From Candolleomyces eurysporus (lineage: Eukaryota > Basidiomycota > Agaricomycetes > Agaricales > Psathyrellaceae): DNA of 64,000 nucleotides. Under the pieces are notes generated by a model. That model was not told the origin of the DNA and searched no databases. It saw nothing but the letters and a program-made list of their open reading frames with translations. The first letter of the stretch is position 1; each line of letters opens with the position of its first letter. The DNA is taken from the NCBI GenBank assembly GCA_027579435.1, contig JANBPK010000821.1, positions 1 through 64,000 on the forward strand, written 5' to 3'. Below are positions 54,959 through 64,000 of the stretch, piece by piece. The translations under genes were made by a program, and so were the position numbers.

Positions 54959-57338
54959 TTACAATACAGCAACTATTGCAAGTGCAGAACTAGCCACTAC
55001 CATACCCAGTCGGAAAGGACTCGTTCCGACCTCAGACGCTGAAGACCCCTGCCTCCCGCTGAAATCCGAAACCCATCGCGGGAAGGTCGTCAGAGCCTGG
55101 TTCCACACCTCCCCAAGGCTCGGTTCCACAACGGCATTCGCATACGTCATATCCGAGCAATGGAACCCATTGGTGAGGTATATAGGTCGGAGGTCTGTGC
55201 TCGAAGTGTTGGCTTCGGTAGCAGAGAGGGTTACCTCCAACCAGGGATCGCCTAGAATGTGGAAAGCAGAGAATGGTGGTCGTTTTAGCAAAGTGAGATC
55301 TGTAAGGCAAGGAAACGCGACATACGGCGACCATTCACGATAAACACCCTATCCGCCATCGTGCTCCATCCTTTGTACTGCTGCAAGGCTGCGTCGACAC
55401 GAGCCTGGAATTCGGTCAAAGAGTTGGTGAAGGTCCCAGGGAAGGCTTCGGAACAGAACGTCTGAATAAGGTCAATGTGAGTGGCAGCACCGAGCGAAAG
55501 GTCAGCTGTGACTTACAGCCCAGGCCTGGGCGTTCAAGTGTTTCGAGATAATGCCCCCTCCATCAGGTGGTCCGGTTTGGTACCAGCCGAGTTCGCTGCA
55601 TCTGTAGACGATATCAAGGACGAGGGGGAAAGACAACGAAAGTAGGCTACTCACGCTGTCCACGTCCACGATCTTATATCACCGCCCACTTCGGTTGATG
55701 CAAGCTGTGTACCATTAAACCCAATGAGCTGAAACAAAATGCAAGCTCTATGTGTGAAGAAAAAGGTAGATTCGTGACTCGTGAGCATTCGCGAAGGCTG
55801 TAGCATGGAAGTATCGAAGAACGCACTCGAAATCCACTGCACTCGTTTCGCCACACCCTAGACATAGCAAAAGATGCCAGGTTTACTCAGTCAGGTCTTG
55901 CGACGAATGTAAATCCTGGACGCACTGGCAATGACTTCGTCCCTGAAAAATTCGGCATATTTTGGCAGCGCGATCTCCACACCCCATCCCTCAGCACTAG
56001 CGATTCGACTCCCTCGAGTCTCCAAGGCATCACAAAAGTGGTAAATCGCCGAGTACCCCGGATCGGAGGGATGGAGAGCTTGCCATGTTCTAAACGGCAT
56101 ACCAACTGTTATCGAAGATTGTTGAGTTCAATTAATCAGGTCTGAGTCTCCCTTCAAGAAACGGAAAAGAACATACTAGTGTGAACGAAATCAATAGGCC
56201 TGAGGGGTCCCAGGCCGAACTGTATCTGAATCTCTGTCATACGTGTTTGGTTGGCAGAATCAATGGCCTCGTCAATAAGGGATACAACGGCCTTGACGTC
56301 CGCCGTACAGTTGGCTGGCATATATTGCTCGACGGGAGTCCAATACTGCCAGAAATCGCTACAAAGGTGTCACAAGCGACTTAGTCTCGAGTGGTCACTC
56401 GGGTAATGACAGCCTCTACTCACATCTTCGGTTGGACAACACCAGCCGAAGAATATGCTGCCCAAAATACACCCGGATGTCTACGCCGGTGTCAGTAAAA
56501 TTGGGGAATACACGTTATAAGGGTCAAACGGGCGTACTGTTCCATAATAAATGCGGCAAGTGCCCCAGCATAGCTTCCTCCAACAAATATCCACGGAGAT
56601 CTATGAGGCCGAATCCCTTCGCCGTCGCCTCCGGGCATCGCCAGCTTAACATTCCGCGCGAAATAGACAAAATCTTGGAGAGCCTGCGAGATAGTGTGGA
56701 ACCTCAGGCTGTCCACGGACAAATCTGGGAAGGGGTTCGATTCTCCGTAGAAACGGTGCTCGAGCACGACGACAGCGCCGTTTGTGGCTTGTGCAATGGC
56801 ACCCGCTATGGATGCGTTCGTTATAGACGGCAACCCGTCTAGAAATGGTTAACGACAAGCTATTTTTAGCCGCAACAGGTACTTACCAAGGGTTACGTCG
56901 ATTGGGCTCTCTCCCGGCGTGAACAGAATGATCGGACCGCCTGGGAGAGGAGAGATGCAGAGGTAAATTCATATTCGGAACGAAGACCGACGCCAAAATC
57001 TAACACTCACCTTCCCTGTAGTATTCCCAAGTATGATAATACCTCGTCTTGAACGTTCCCCGACTGGCATTATTGTGGTCGATCAATTGATCAAACTCGT
57101 ACACAACGTCGTAGCTCGGGATAGTGTTTCCATTGACATCGACCACTGGTCGACTTTTGCGAAGCCCCGGTCCAAGCTTTGCAACATGGCGACCATTGAA
57201 AGTCCCAAAATTCTGAAGGCTGTCTCTGTTAGCTTTGAAGTAAGGTTCCCAGCCGACGATGGTGGCAGAGATCAGCTGAGAGGCGACAAGAAGCAGAGCG
57301 ATGGCGCCGTTGAGGCGGAAGGAATAAAAAGGGCGCAT
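54959..57338 (-). CDS. Secreted S28-family serine peptidase A (prolyl carboxypeptidase type)
   Basis: Start at ATG 57338, giving a signal peptide (MRPFYSFRLNGAIALLLVAS). Then come YEFDQLIDHNNASRGTFKTR, GGPIILFTPGESPIDV, VVVLEHRFYGESNPFPDLS, the nucleophile serine in WIFVGGSYAGALAAFIM (about 56570), HPGVFWAAYSSAG..., and the last exon ILGDPWLEVTLSATEAN (catalytic Asp) with YLTNGFHCSDMTYANAVVEP (catalytic His). Family S28 cleaves Pro-Xaa bonds at protein ends and works outside the cell or in vacuoles. The C-terminus GRQGSSASEVG followed by a hydrophobic tail (LGMVVASSALAIVAVL at the stop) resembles a GPI-anchor signal. About eight to ten introns. Forms a convergent pair with NACHT 2. Confidence 0.85.
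56412..56737. repeat. 326-base block identical to 61408-61733
   Basis: Exon and intron sequence of peptidase A is identical, base for base, to that of peptidase B over 326 bases, including an intron that should drift. The flanking exons and introns of the two genes differ at several percent of sites. This is the mark of gene conversion or a very recent exchange. Confidence 0.85.
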
Positions 57339-58865
57339 CGTTTGGCTGCCCTGTGCTTAGATGGGTGGAGAAACTTTGTAGAGGACGACAACAGATTCCT
57401 CTTTATACCGGCTCAGCAGGAAGCCAACTCGCAAGAAGGGGTGTATTGATGGCTGAGATTTTAGCGCTGTTTCCGGACGCTATCAATATTTCAGGTAACG
57501 GCACAAGGTCCTCATAAGGAACGGCCGGTTTCCACACATTGATTAAGCTCAACTTGCAAGCTACCTGCCTGCATAAAAGTGGATCTTTGTGATTTCAACG
57601 CAATAGATAGACGCTGAACAAAGGACTCATTGGTCTATCCCTTAGACGAGGACATGAACTCGACGTCGTTTATCGGATGAACGTAAGCACTAGCTCCGGC
57701 CGTACAAAGTCCTCCATCTGACCGTGGCCACAATGGTACTTGATCGCTGTGTATAATACTTCCGAGTGCTCTGAGAGGCTGTAAACAAGAGAAATCTTGT
57801 GGTTTTTGCCAGGCTTGGAAAAGCCTAGGTCGCCCAAGGTTGTTGGGATACCCCTTGAGCCTCCGAGTTGCCTCCGAGTGGCCCTTTGGCGTTAGACAAA
57901 ACAGGAAGTCGCAATCAAGAGTACTTGGCCCAACAGTAGAACGACCTTGTCATTGAAGACGCGACCGATCGCAGGAGTCAAGTCTAGAAAGTGTAAGCTT
58001 TGGAAAAGGCCCCGCCCGCTATGTACTTGTATAGGGCAAACTTACTTGGCCAGGTTGGCCTTGGCCTTACCATAAGTTTGGGATTAATCAGATGCCCCTG
58101 GCTCAAAGCCCTTAATAGAGGTGGGGCGAAGCCATCTTGGGGATAAAAAGAGGATACCGGAACAATTCCGGAAAAGACTCACGGCAAGTCCGATTCAAAC
58201 AGGGTCGAATTTGAGCATACTATCGTCAACCGTTGATTCGGTAGGGCCCTGGATTCGGTCAGTCACACAATGTCACGCCTTTTGGCAGGGAAGCGTGACA
58301 CGTGTGACGGTTGACCGAAATCCATTTCGTTCAAATTTTGGGATTTCTCCTCCGGAAAAAAAANGGATTTGTAGTGCCATGGGTCAATGAGCACGTTTAT
58401 CATGACATGAGCCTTGTTTTTTGACGAAGAGACCATGAAATGAGAAAGTGACCGAACCAGGGGCCCTACCGAATCAACGGTTGACGATAGTAGAGGTTCC
58501 AGTCGATGGGGTACATCTGCACAAAAGACAGGTACTTTTGCACGTTGGCCAGCTGGCTGTAGAGGAAATCCATTACACGCGGTGCAGGAAGGAGAAAGCA
58601 CCTCGCGAAGTATTATTAGCACACTTCAATGGATGGAAGTTTTCCTCATGGACTCTGGGAGACCATGTTTCGTCTGAGGTTTTGAAACAAACTTACACAT
58701 TGTACTGCGCAGCTGCGCCGCGGCACCAAGGTCCAATGCGTCGCTAATATCATGAGGCCACCTGGGCATGTCGGATCAGAGGCATCTTTGCGCGAGGCAC
58801 GAGGATATCGAGCTTCTATTCCGGGTATCCCAGCCTAGGGCCGGTGCTTTGGGGTCTTGGCTTAA
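57339..58865. other. Upstream region of peptidase A (duplicated unit), contains a MITE
   Basis: Matches 62334-63985 in several long segments (for example TCCGAGTGCTCTGA near 57766 and 62741; GGAACGGCCGGTTTCC near 57518 and 62508). It holds no supported gene apart from the MITE at 58220-58490. It lacks about 530 bases found in the other copy between about 63225 and 63765. At 58,840-58,866 it joins the 3' part of a NACHT gene, which is the duplication junction. Confidence 0.7.
58220..58490. mobile_element. MITE of Tc1/mariner type, with TA target duplication
   Basis: The ends form an inverted repeat of about 42 bases: CTATCGTCAACCGTTGATTC at the left end (from 58220), and its reverse complement at the right end (ending 58490). 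The arms match with only two or three differences. The element is 271 bases long and is flanked on both sides by TA (58218-58219 and 58491-58492). It encodes nothing and has an A run with an N at 58364. The corresponding place in the duplicated copy has a single TA (63054-63055) and no element, which is the empty site. Confidence 0.9.
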
Positions 58866-59703
58866 CGGCTCCCCTCACTTGGACACCCTATAATGAATTG
58901 GTACGTCCGTTCGGAGCGCTAGATCGGTTTTATGCCAGCATTCTGTTGAGTGCGAAGAAGGCGTACGAGGCTGTTGATACTTACCACGGACGCGATTTTC
59001 TTCTTCTCGTCCGGACGCACCATGTAGATGCTGGATGGTTCAAATACCGTGTGCGTTCTCATATTTTTGAGGTCCAGCGAAGGTCCTTTCCGCACTGCTT
59101 GGCTTAGAAGCCACTGGGGACAAGGACATTCTATTTCTGATTTCCGTTCCGTTGTAACCCTTGAAAAGGGCGATGGTGATCGATATCTTCGGTCTGTACC
59201 ATAAATCGTCGTCCGATTTTCTGGAGGAAAAAAGTCGTGCGAAGGAGTGGTTCCTCGCAAAGTGCTGTTTGCAATGCATCATCGAATGTCTGCAAGGCTT
59301 CGACTCTCGTGCGCACCGCAATTACATCCGATTGGCATTGACTCGACTTCTAACCCTCGAATTTCGGTGCCTGTTCAATGGGATGAACTCCACCTCCCAA
59401 AGCGACATAGGTGTGAAGCTGCCGAAGACTTGCCATTTTTCTTGCGTCAAGAAATTGGTGATTTCACCCATCAGGATGGATGGCCAAAATCGAGATGTTG
59501 CTGCTTATAGAAATATTATTTTCCTAGCCGTGGCGGATCCCAAAGGACGGCTTCGCCACAGCGGCCATAGGGAAGATTGGATCAGGCTTCTTTATCTTTC
59601 TACGGACAACTTAGCAGAGAGCGATCGTCCCTTTCCTGAGATGACAGCCGATATTTGGCTAGGCTCGAAAGCCCAAGGTTGCTGCGATTACTTGAAAGGT
59701 TAG
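58866..59703 (+). pseudogene. NACHT NTPase 3, 5'-truncated and frameshifted
   Basis: Begins in the middle of the protein at LTWTPYNELVRPFGALDRFY (equivalent to NACHT 2 at about 53,870) and continues SILLSAKKAYEAVDTYHGRD. The frame then slips near 59070-59100 and again later; fragments of the C-terminal exons (YHKSSSDFLEEKSRAKEW, ADPKGRLRHSGHREDWIRLL) remain in other frames. The P-loop and Walker B parts are absent. It is the left end of the tandem duplication, so the first half of the gene was never copied. Not expected to be functional. Confidence 0.85.
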
Positions 59704-59943
59704 CGTGCTTGGGAGGAATCGGAGCATGAAATTTGGGATTCAAGTTCTTATTCGGACTCCCGGGAGCTACAGTTTGCCACCTCTCTCCTTCCCGGATGAG
59801 TTGGTGGTCTACCCCGAGTCCTGTCGCCTAACATCATATTAAATCTCTCATGCCATAGTGTAATATGTTATGCATTCGTCAGTGGCATTGCTAGCTGCAA
59901 GTCGAGTTGAAGCATCAGGCTTCCAGCAAGCACAATTAGATTG

Positions 59944-62333
59944 TTATCTGATAACTATTGCAACGGCAGCACTAGCCACGACCACACCTAATTGGAACGG
60001 GCTCATTCCGACCTCAGACGCTGAAGACTCTTGCCTCCCGGTGAAATCCGAAACCCATCGCGGGAAGGTCGTCAGAGCCTGATTCCACACCTCTCCAAGG
60101 CTCGGTTCCACAACGGCATTCACATGCGTCATATCCGAGCAATGGAACCCATTGGTGAGGTGAATAGGTCGGAGGTCTGTGCTCGAAGTGTTGGCTTCGG
60201 TAGCAGAGAGTGTTACCTCCAACCAAGGATCGCCTAGAATATGGAGAACAGAGAATGGTGATGGTTTTAGCAAAGTGAGATCTGTAAGGCAAGGAAACGC
60301 GACATACGGCGACCGTTCACGGTAAACACCCTATCCGCCATCGTGCTCCATCCTTTGTACCGCTGCAAGGCTGCGTCGACACGAGCCTGGAATTCGGTCA
60401 AAGAGTTTGTGAAAGTCCCGGGGAAGGCTTCAGAGCAGAATGTCTGCATAACGGGTCAACTTGAGTGGCAGCGCCGAGAGAAAAGTCAGTTGTAACTTAC
60501 AGCCCAGGCTTGGGCATTCAAGTGTTTCGAGATAATGCCCCCTCCATTAGGGGGTCCGGTTTGGTACCAGCCGAGCTCGCTACATCTGTAGGCGATATCA
60601 AGGAGTCCTGAGAATGAGGGGAAAAGATGACGCAAGTAGGTTACTCACGCTGTCCACGTCCACGGACGTAGAACACCGCCTAGTTCGGTTGATGCATACT
60701 TCGTACCATTGAATCCAATGACCTGAAGCAAATAGCAGTCTCTGGGTGTGAAGAAAAGGGTAGGTTCGTGACTTGTGAGCCTTCGCGAAGGCTGTAGCAT
60801 GGGAGTATCAAAGAACGCACTGGAAATCCTCTGCATTCGTCTCACCACACGCTAGACACAACAAAAAGTGCGAGTTTTACTCAGTCATATCTCGCGACGA
60901 TTGCAAATCCTGGACGCACCGGCAATGACGCCGTCCCGAAAATATTCGGCATATTTTGGCAATGCAACTTCCACACCCCATCCCTCAGCACCAGCAATTT
61001 GACCCCCTCGGGTCACCAAAGCATCACAAAAAGGGTAAATCGTCTGGTACGGGCCCAAACTAGAGGGATGGAGAGTTTGCCATGTTCGAAACGGAACACC
61101 AACTGTTATCGAAGATTTTGAATTCAATTAATAGCTGCGAGTTCCCCTTTCAGGAAATGAAAAAGAACGTACTAGTGTGGACGAAATCAATAGGCCTGAG
61201 TGGTCTTAGACCAAACTGTGTCTGAATCTCTGTCAGACGGGTTCGGTTGCCCGAATCAATGACCTGGTCAATGAGGGATACAACGGCCTTGACGTCCGCC
61301 GTACAGTTGGCTGGCATATGTTGCTCGACGGGAGTCCAATACTGCCAGAAATCACTACAAAGGTGTCCCAAGCGACTTAGTCTCGAGTGGTCACTCGGGT
61401 AATGATGGCCTCTACTCACATCTTCGGTTGGACAACACCAGCCGAAGAATATGCTGCCCAAAATACACCCGGATGTCTACGCCGGTGTCAGTAAAATTGG
61501 GGAATACACGTTATAAGGGTCAAACGGGCGTACTGTTCCATAATAAATGCGGCAAGTGCCCCAGCATAGCTTCCTCCAACAAATATCCACGGAGATCTAT
61601 GAGGCCGAATCCCTTCGCCGTCGCCTCCGGGCATCGCCAGCTTAACATTCCGCGCGAAATAGACAAAATCTTGGAGAGCCTGCGAGATAGTGTGGAACCT
61701 CAGGCTGTCCACGGACAAATCTGGGAAGGGGTTTGATTCTCCGTAGAAACGGTGCTCGACCATGACGACAGCGCCCCTTGTGGCTTGTGCGATGGCACCC
61801 GCTATGGATGTGTTCGTCATAGACAGTGACCCGTCTAGAAATGGTTAACGACAAGCTATTTTTGGCCGCAACAGGTACTTACCAGGAGGTATGTCGATTG
61901 GCCTCTCCCCCGGTGTGAGCAGAATGATCGGACCGCCTGGGGAGAGGAGAGAGAGAAATAAAAGGACATTAGGAACGAGGACCGACGTCAAAATCTAACA
62001 TTCACCTTCCCTGTAGTACTCCCAAGTATGATAATACCTCGTCTTGAACGTTCCCCTACTGGCATTATTGTGGTCGATCAATTGGTCAAACTCGTACACA
62101 ACGTCGTAGTTCGGGATAGCGTTTCCATTGACATCGACCACAGGCCGACCTTTGCGTAGCCCCGGTCCAGGCTTTGCAATATGGCGGCCGTTGAAAATCC
62201 CAAAGTCTTGAAGGCTGTCTCTGTAACCTTTGGGGTAAGGTTCCCAGCCGACGATGGTGGCAGAGATCAGCTGAGAGGCGGCAATAAGCAGAGCGATGGC
62301 GCCGTTGAGGCGGAAGGAATAAGAAGGGCGCAT
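59944..62333 (-). CDS. Secreted S28-family serine peptidase B
   Basis: Tandem copy of peptidase A, offset by 4,995 bases. Start at ATG 62333 with a signal peptide (MRPSYSFRLNGAIALLIAAS). It has YEFDQLIDHNNASRGTFKTR, VVMVEHRFYGESNPFPDLS, WIFVGGSYAGALAAFIM (catalytic Ser), ILGDPWLEVTLSATEAN (Asp) and HLTNGFHCSDMTHVNAVVEP (His). The C-terminal tail is again hydrophobic (LGVVVASAAVAIVIR at the stop), though the last Arg is less typical of a GPI signal. Exon-intron positions match copy A. A 326-base block (61408-61733) is identical to copy A. Its NACHT partner is truncated, so it is the only intact gene of copy 3. Confidence 0.85.
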
Positions 62334-64000
62334 CGTTTGGCTGCCCTGTGCTTAAATGGGTGGCGAAACTTTGTAGAGGACGACAACAGATTCTTCTTTA
62401 TACCAGCTCAGCAGGAAGCCAACTCGTAAGAAGGGGTGTACTGATGGCTGAGATTTTAGTGATGTTTCCGGACGCTATATATTTCAGGTAACGGCACAAG
62501 GTCATAAGGAACGGCCGGTTTCCACACATTGATTAAGCTCAACTTTGCGAGCTACCTAGCTGCATGAAATTGGATCTTGTGTCTCAACACAATATATAGA
62601 CGCTGAATAAAGGACACATAAACAAGGACATGAGCTCAACCTCGTTCATCGGTTTTAATGCAAGCATCAACTCTGGCCGTGCAAAGTCCTCCATCTGACC
62701 GTGGCCAATGGTGCTTGATTGCTGTGTAATACTTCCGAGTGCTCTGAAAAAGCTGTAAACGAGAGAAATCTTGGGTTTTTGGCCGGGCTTGGCAAAGCCT
62801 AGGCGTCCAAGGTTGTTTGGATACTTGAGCCTCTGAGTTCGCCCTTTGACATTAGACAGAACAGGGAGTCGCATTCAAGGGTGCTTGGGACAAGTAGAGA
62901 GACTCGAGAAAGGATCTTGGAAAAGGGAGAATGACAGGCCATGAACGAAGTCCAAACGGAAAAATACGCAAGAGAGTAGAAACCGAACTGAAGCAGTGAC
63001 GGGCCATCGCCTGCTTGTGCAGTCCGCAAGTCCGACAGGGTAACATTTGGACATAGAGGCTCCGGTCGATGGGATACGTCTACACCGAAGAAAGGTGCTT
63101 TCGCACGTTGGTCAGCTGGCTGTAGAGGAAATACATGATATGAGGTGCGAGAAGAGAAACTCAGACTGAGATTCAGAAAGGGCGTCGCGATGACAGATGT
63201 ATTATCAGCACAGCCACTCATGCTGCCGTCAATCTAGGCCGAGGCACTGGGTCGGAGTTATCTTTGCCACCAACCACCATTCGTTTTCCAATGAATATCT
63301 CGTTATGACCACCGGACATTTCAATCGTGAGCCTCGTTGGACGAGTCGTATGACCGAGGAGAACAGGGAGGGAAGATACTTGGGCGAGAATCGGGGCAAG
63401 CAAGTCATTGAAGTATGCGGCGGTGTGTTCATTATTCGTGGTCTTTCTCAGCGATCTCAGGTAGATACAACTTTCATTTGTGGATATATCGTACTCAGGC
63501 TTCGCAGGGCTCAGTGGCAGAGAGTGAAATATTCGCGGGGCAACGAATCAGCCCATACAGCAGAAGCTAGAGACAAATGCTGCCGTTCCTCAGCGTGTGG
63601 TCCACCTTAGCACAGAGCACATCATCGTCGGAAAACCGCCGAATTTGATCTCTCGTCGTCCGAGTCTGATTGACTGGCCAAAAATGCAGGTTTTTTCATC
63701 TCTTCAAAGCCGCATTTTCGACAGTGAATTCACGGATTACGCTGAAAAATGTGGGGGGTGATACACCTCAATGGGACGGTTTTCCTCATGAACTCTGATG
63801 CCGGTTTGTATAAATCCGGTACCTTATACAGTGGCATTGTACTGTGTAGCACCAACGTCCAATGCGTCGCTGTGCTCTTGAAGCCACCTGGGCACGTCGG
63901 ATCAGAGGCATCTTTGCACGAGGATATCGATCTTCTATTCAGGGTATTCCAGTTTAAGGCCGGTGCTTTGGGGTCTTGGCATAATCCGTAATAGGTGTGT
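62334..64000. other. Upstream region of peptidase B (duplicated unit), empty MITE site
   Basis: Matches 57339-58865 over long stretches. The single TA at 63054-63055 is the empty MITE site. About 530 bases near 63225-63765 are absent from copy A. The block ACGTCGGATCAGAGGCATCTTTG (63894-63916) matches GCATGTCGGATCAGAGGCATCTTTGC in copy A. After GGGGTCTTGGCAT at about 63971-63983 the sequence departs from copy A. No gene is supported; short frames near 63218-63432 show no domain. Confidence 0.6.

Noticed and set aside
58263..58622. Minus-strand frame of 119 codons across the MITE
   Set aside because: It runs through the MITE and an N, and the similar frame in the other copy (62799-63221) is shared noncoding duplicate sequence, not evidence of a gene.
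1..64000. CRISPR arrays, rRNA and tRNA genes
   Set aside because: None seen: there are no regularly spaced repeats, and no cloverleaf-like or rRNA-like conserved strings were found by eye. A tRNAscan run would settle the tRNA question.

Overview
The window looks like a contig from a mushroom-forming basidiomycete (Agaricomycetes). Genes are split by many short introns of about 50-70 bp with GT..AG borders. The transposons are of basidiomycete type (KDZ, Plavaka, Helitron). The gene families are also typical of these fungi: a DUF6698-like protein, a microsomal P450, repeat-less NACHT NTPases, S28 peptidases, an F-box protein and a calpain array. I found no rRNA, tRNA or CRISPR.

Layout. Bases 1-22,300 are a graveyard of mobile elements. 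A KDZ transposase (minus strand, 1.8-5.6 kb) is followed by a DUF6698-like gene (7.1-9.1 kb). A Plavaka/CACTA transposase (9.65-12.46 kb) is broken off mid-gene by other repeat DNA that includes a LINE endonuclease fragment (13.7-14.3 kb). A decayed Helitron lies at 17.4-22.2 kb. All three large DNA transposases are dead, and every in-frame stop I could place in them is TGA. Bases 23.1-25.4 kb hold an apparently intact cytochrome P450.

Bases 25.9-43.7 kb hold five calpain-like cysteine proteases in tandem on the plus strand, plus one collapsed copy. They share an N-terminal cysteine-containing motif, the C/H/N catalytic residues, a calpain domain III and a C-terminal GLxVYT..PA..xxR motif. 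Two of the five also carry a transmembrane segment near the C-terminus. A multi-pass membrane protein (44.0-46.6 kb, minus) and an F-box protein (47.6-48.4 kb, minus) follow.

Bases 49.4-64 kb hold a repeated module: a plus-strand NACHT-domain NTPase (NLR-like) facing, tail to tail, a minus-strand secreted S28 serine peptidase that probably has a GPI anchor signal. Copy 1 has a complete NACHT gene and only a C-terminal relic of the peptidase. Copy 2 has both genes complete. Copy 3 has a truncated, frameshifted NACHT gene and a complete peptidase. Copies 2 and 3 are a tandem duplication with a period of about 5.0 kb. Inside it are a 326-bp block identical between the peptidases and a 271-bp MITE whose empty site survives in the other copy.

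Assembly quality. Most single N bases sit in or next to homopolymer runs. In the five places where an N falls in a recognisable coding region, deleting it restores the reading frame, so these Ns look like surplus placeholder bases and the affected genes should not be called broken on their account. Exon borders are read by eye from splice motifs and from comparison between paralogues in this window.
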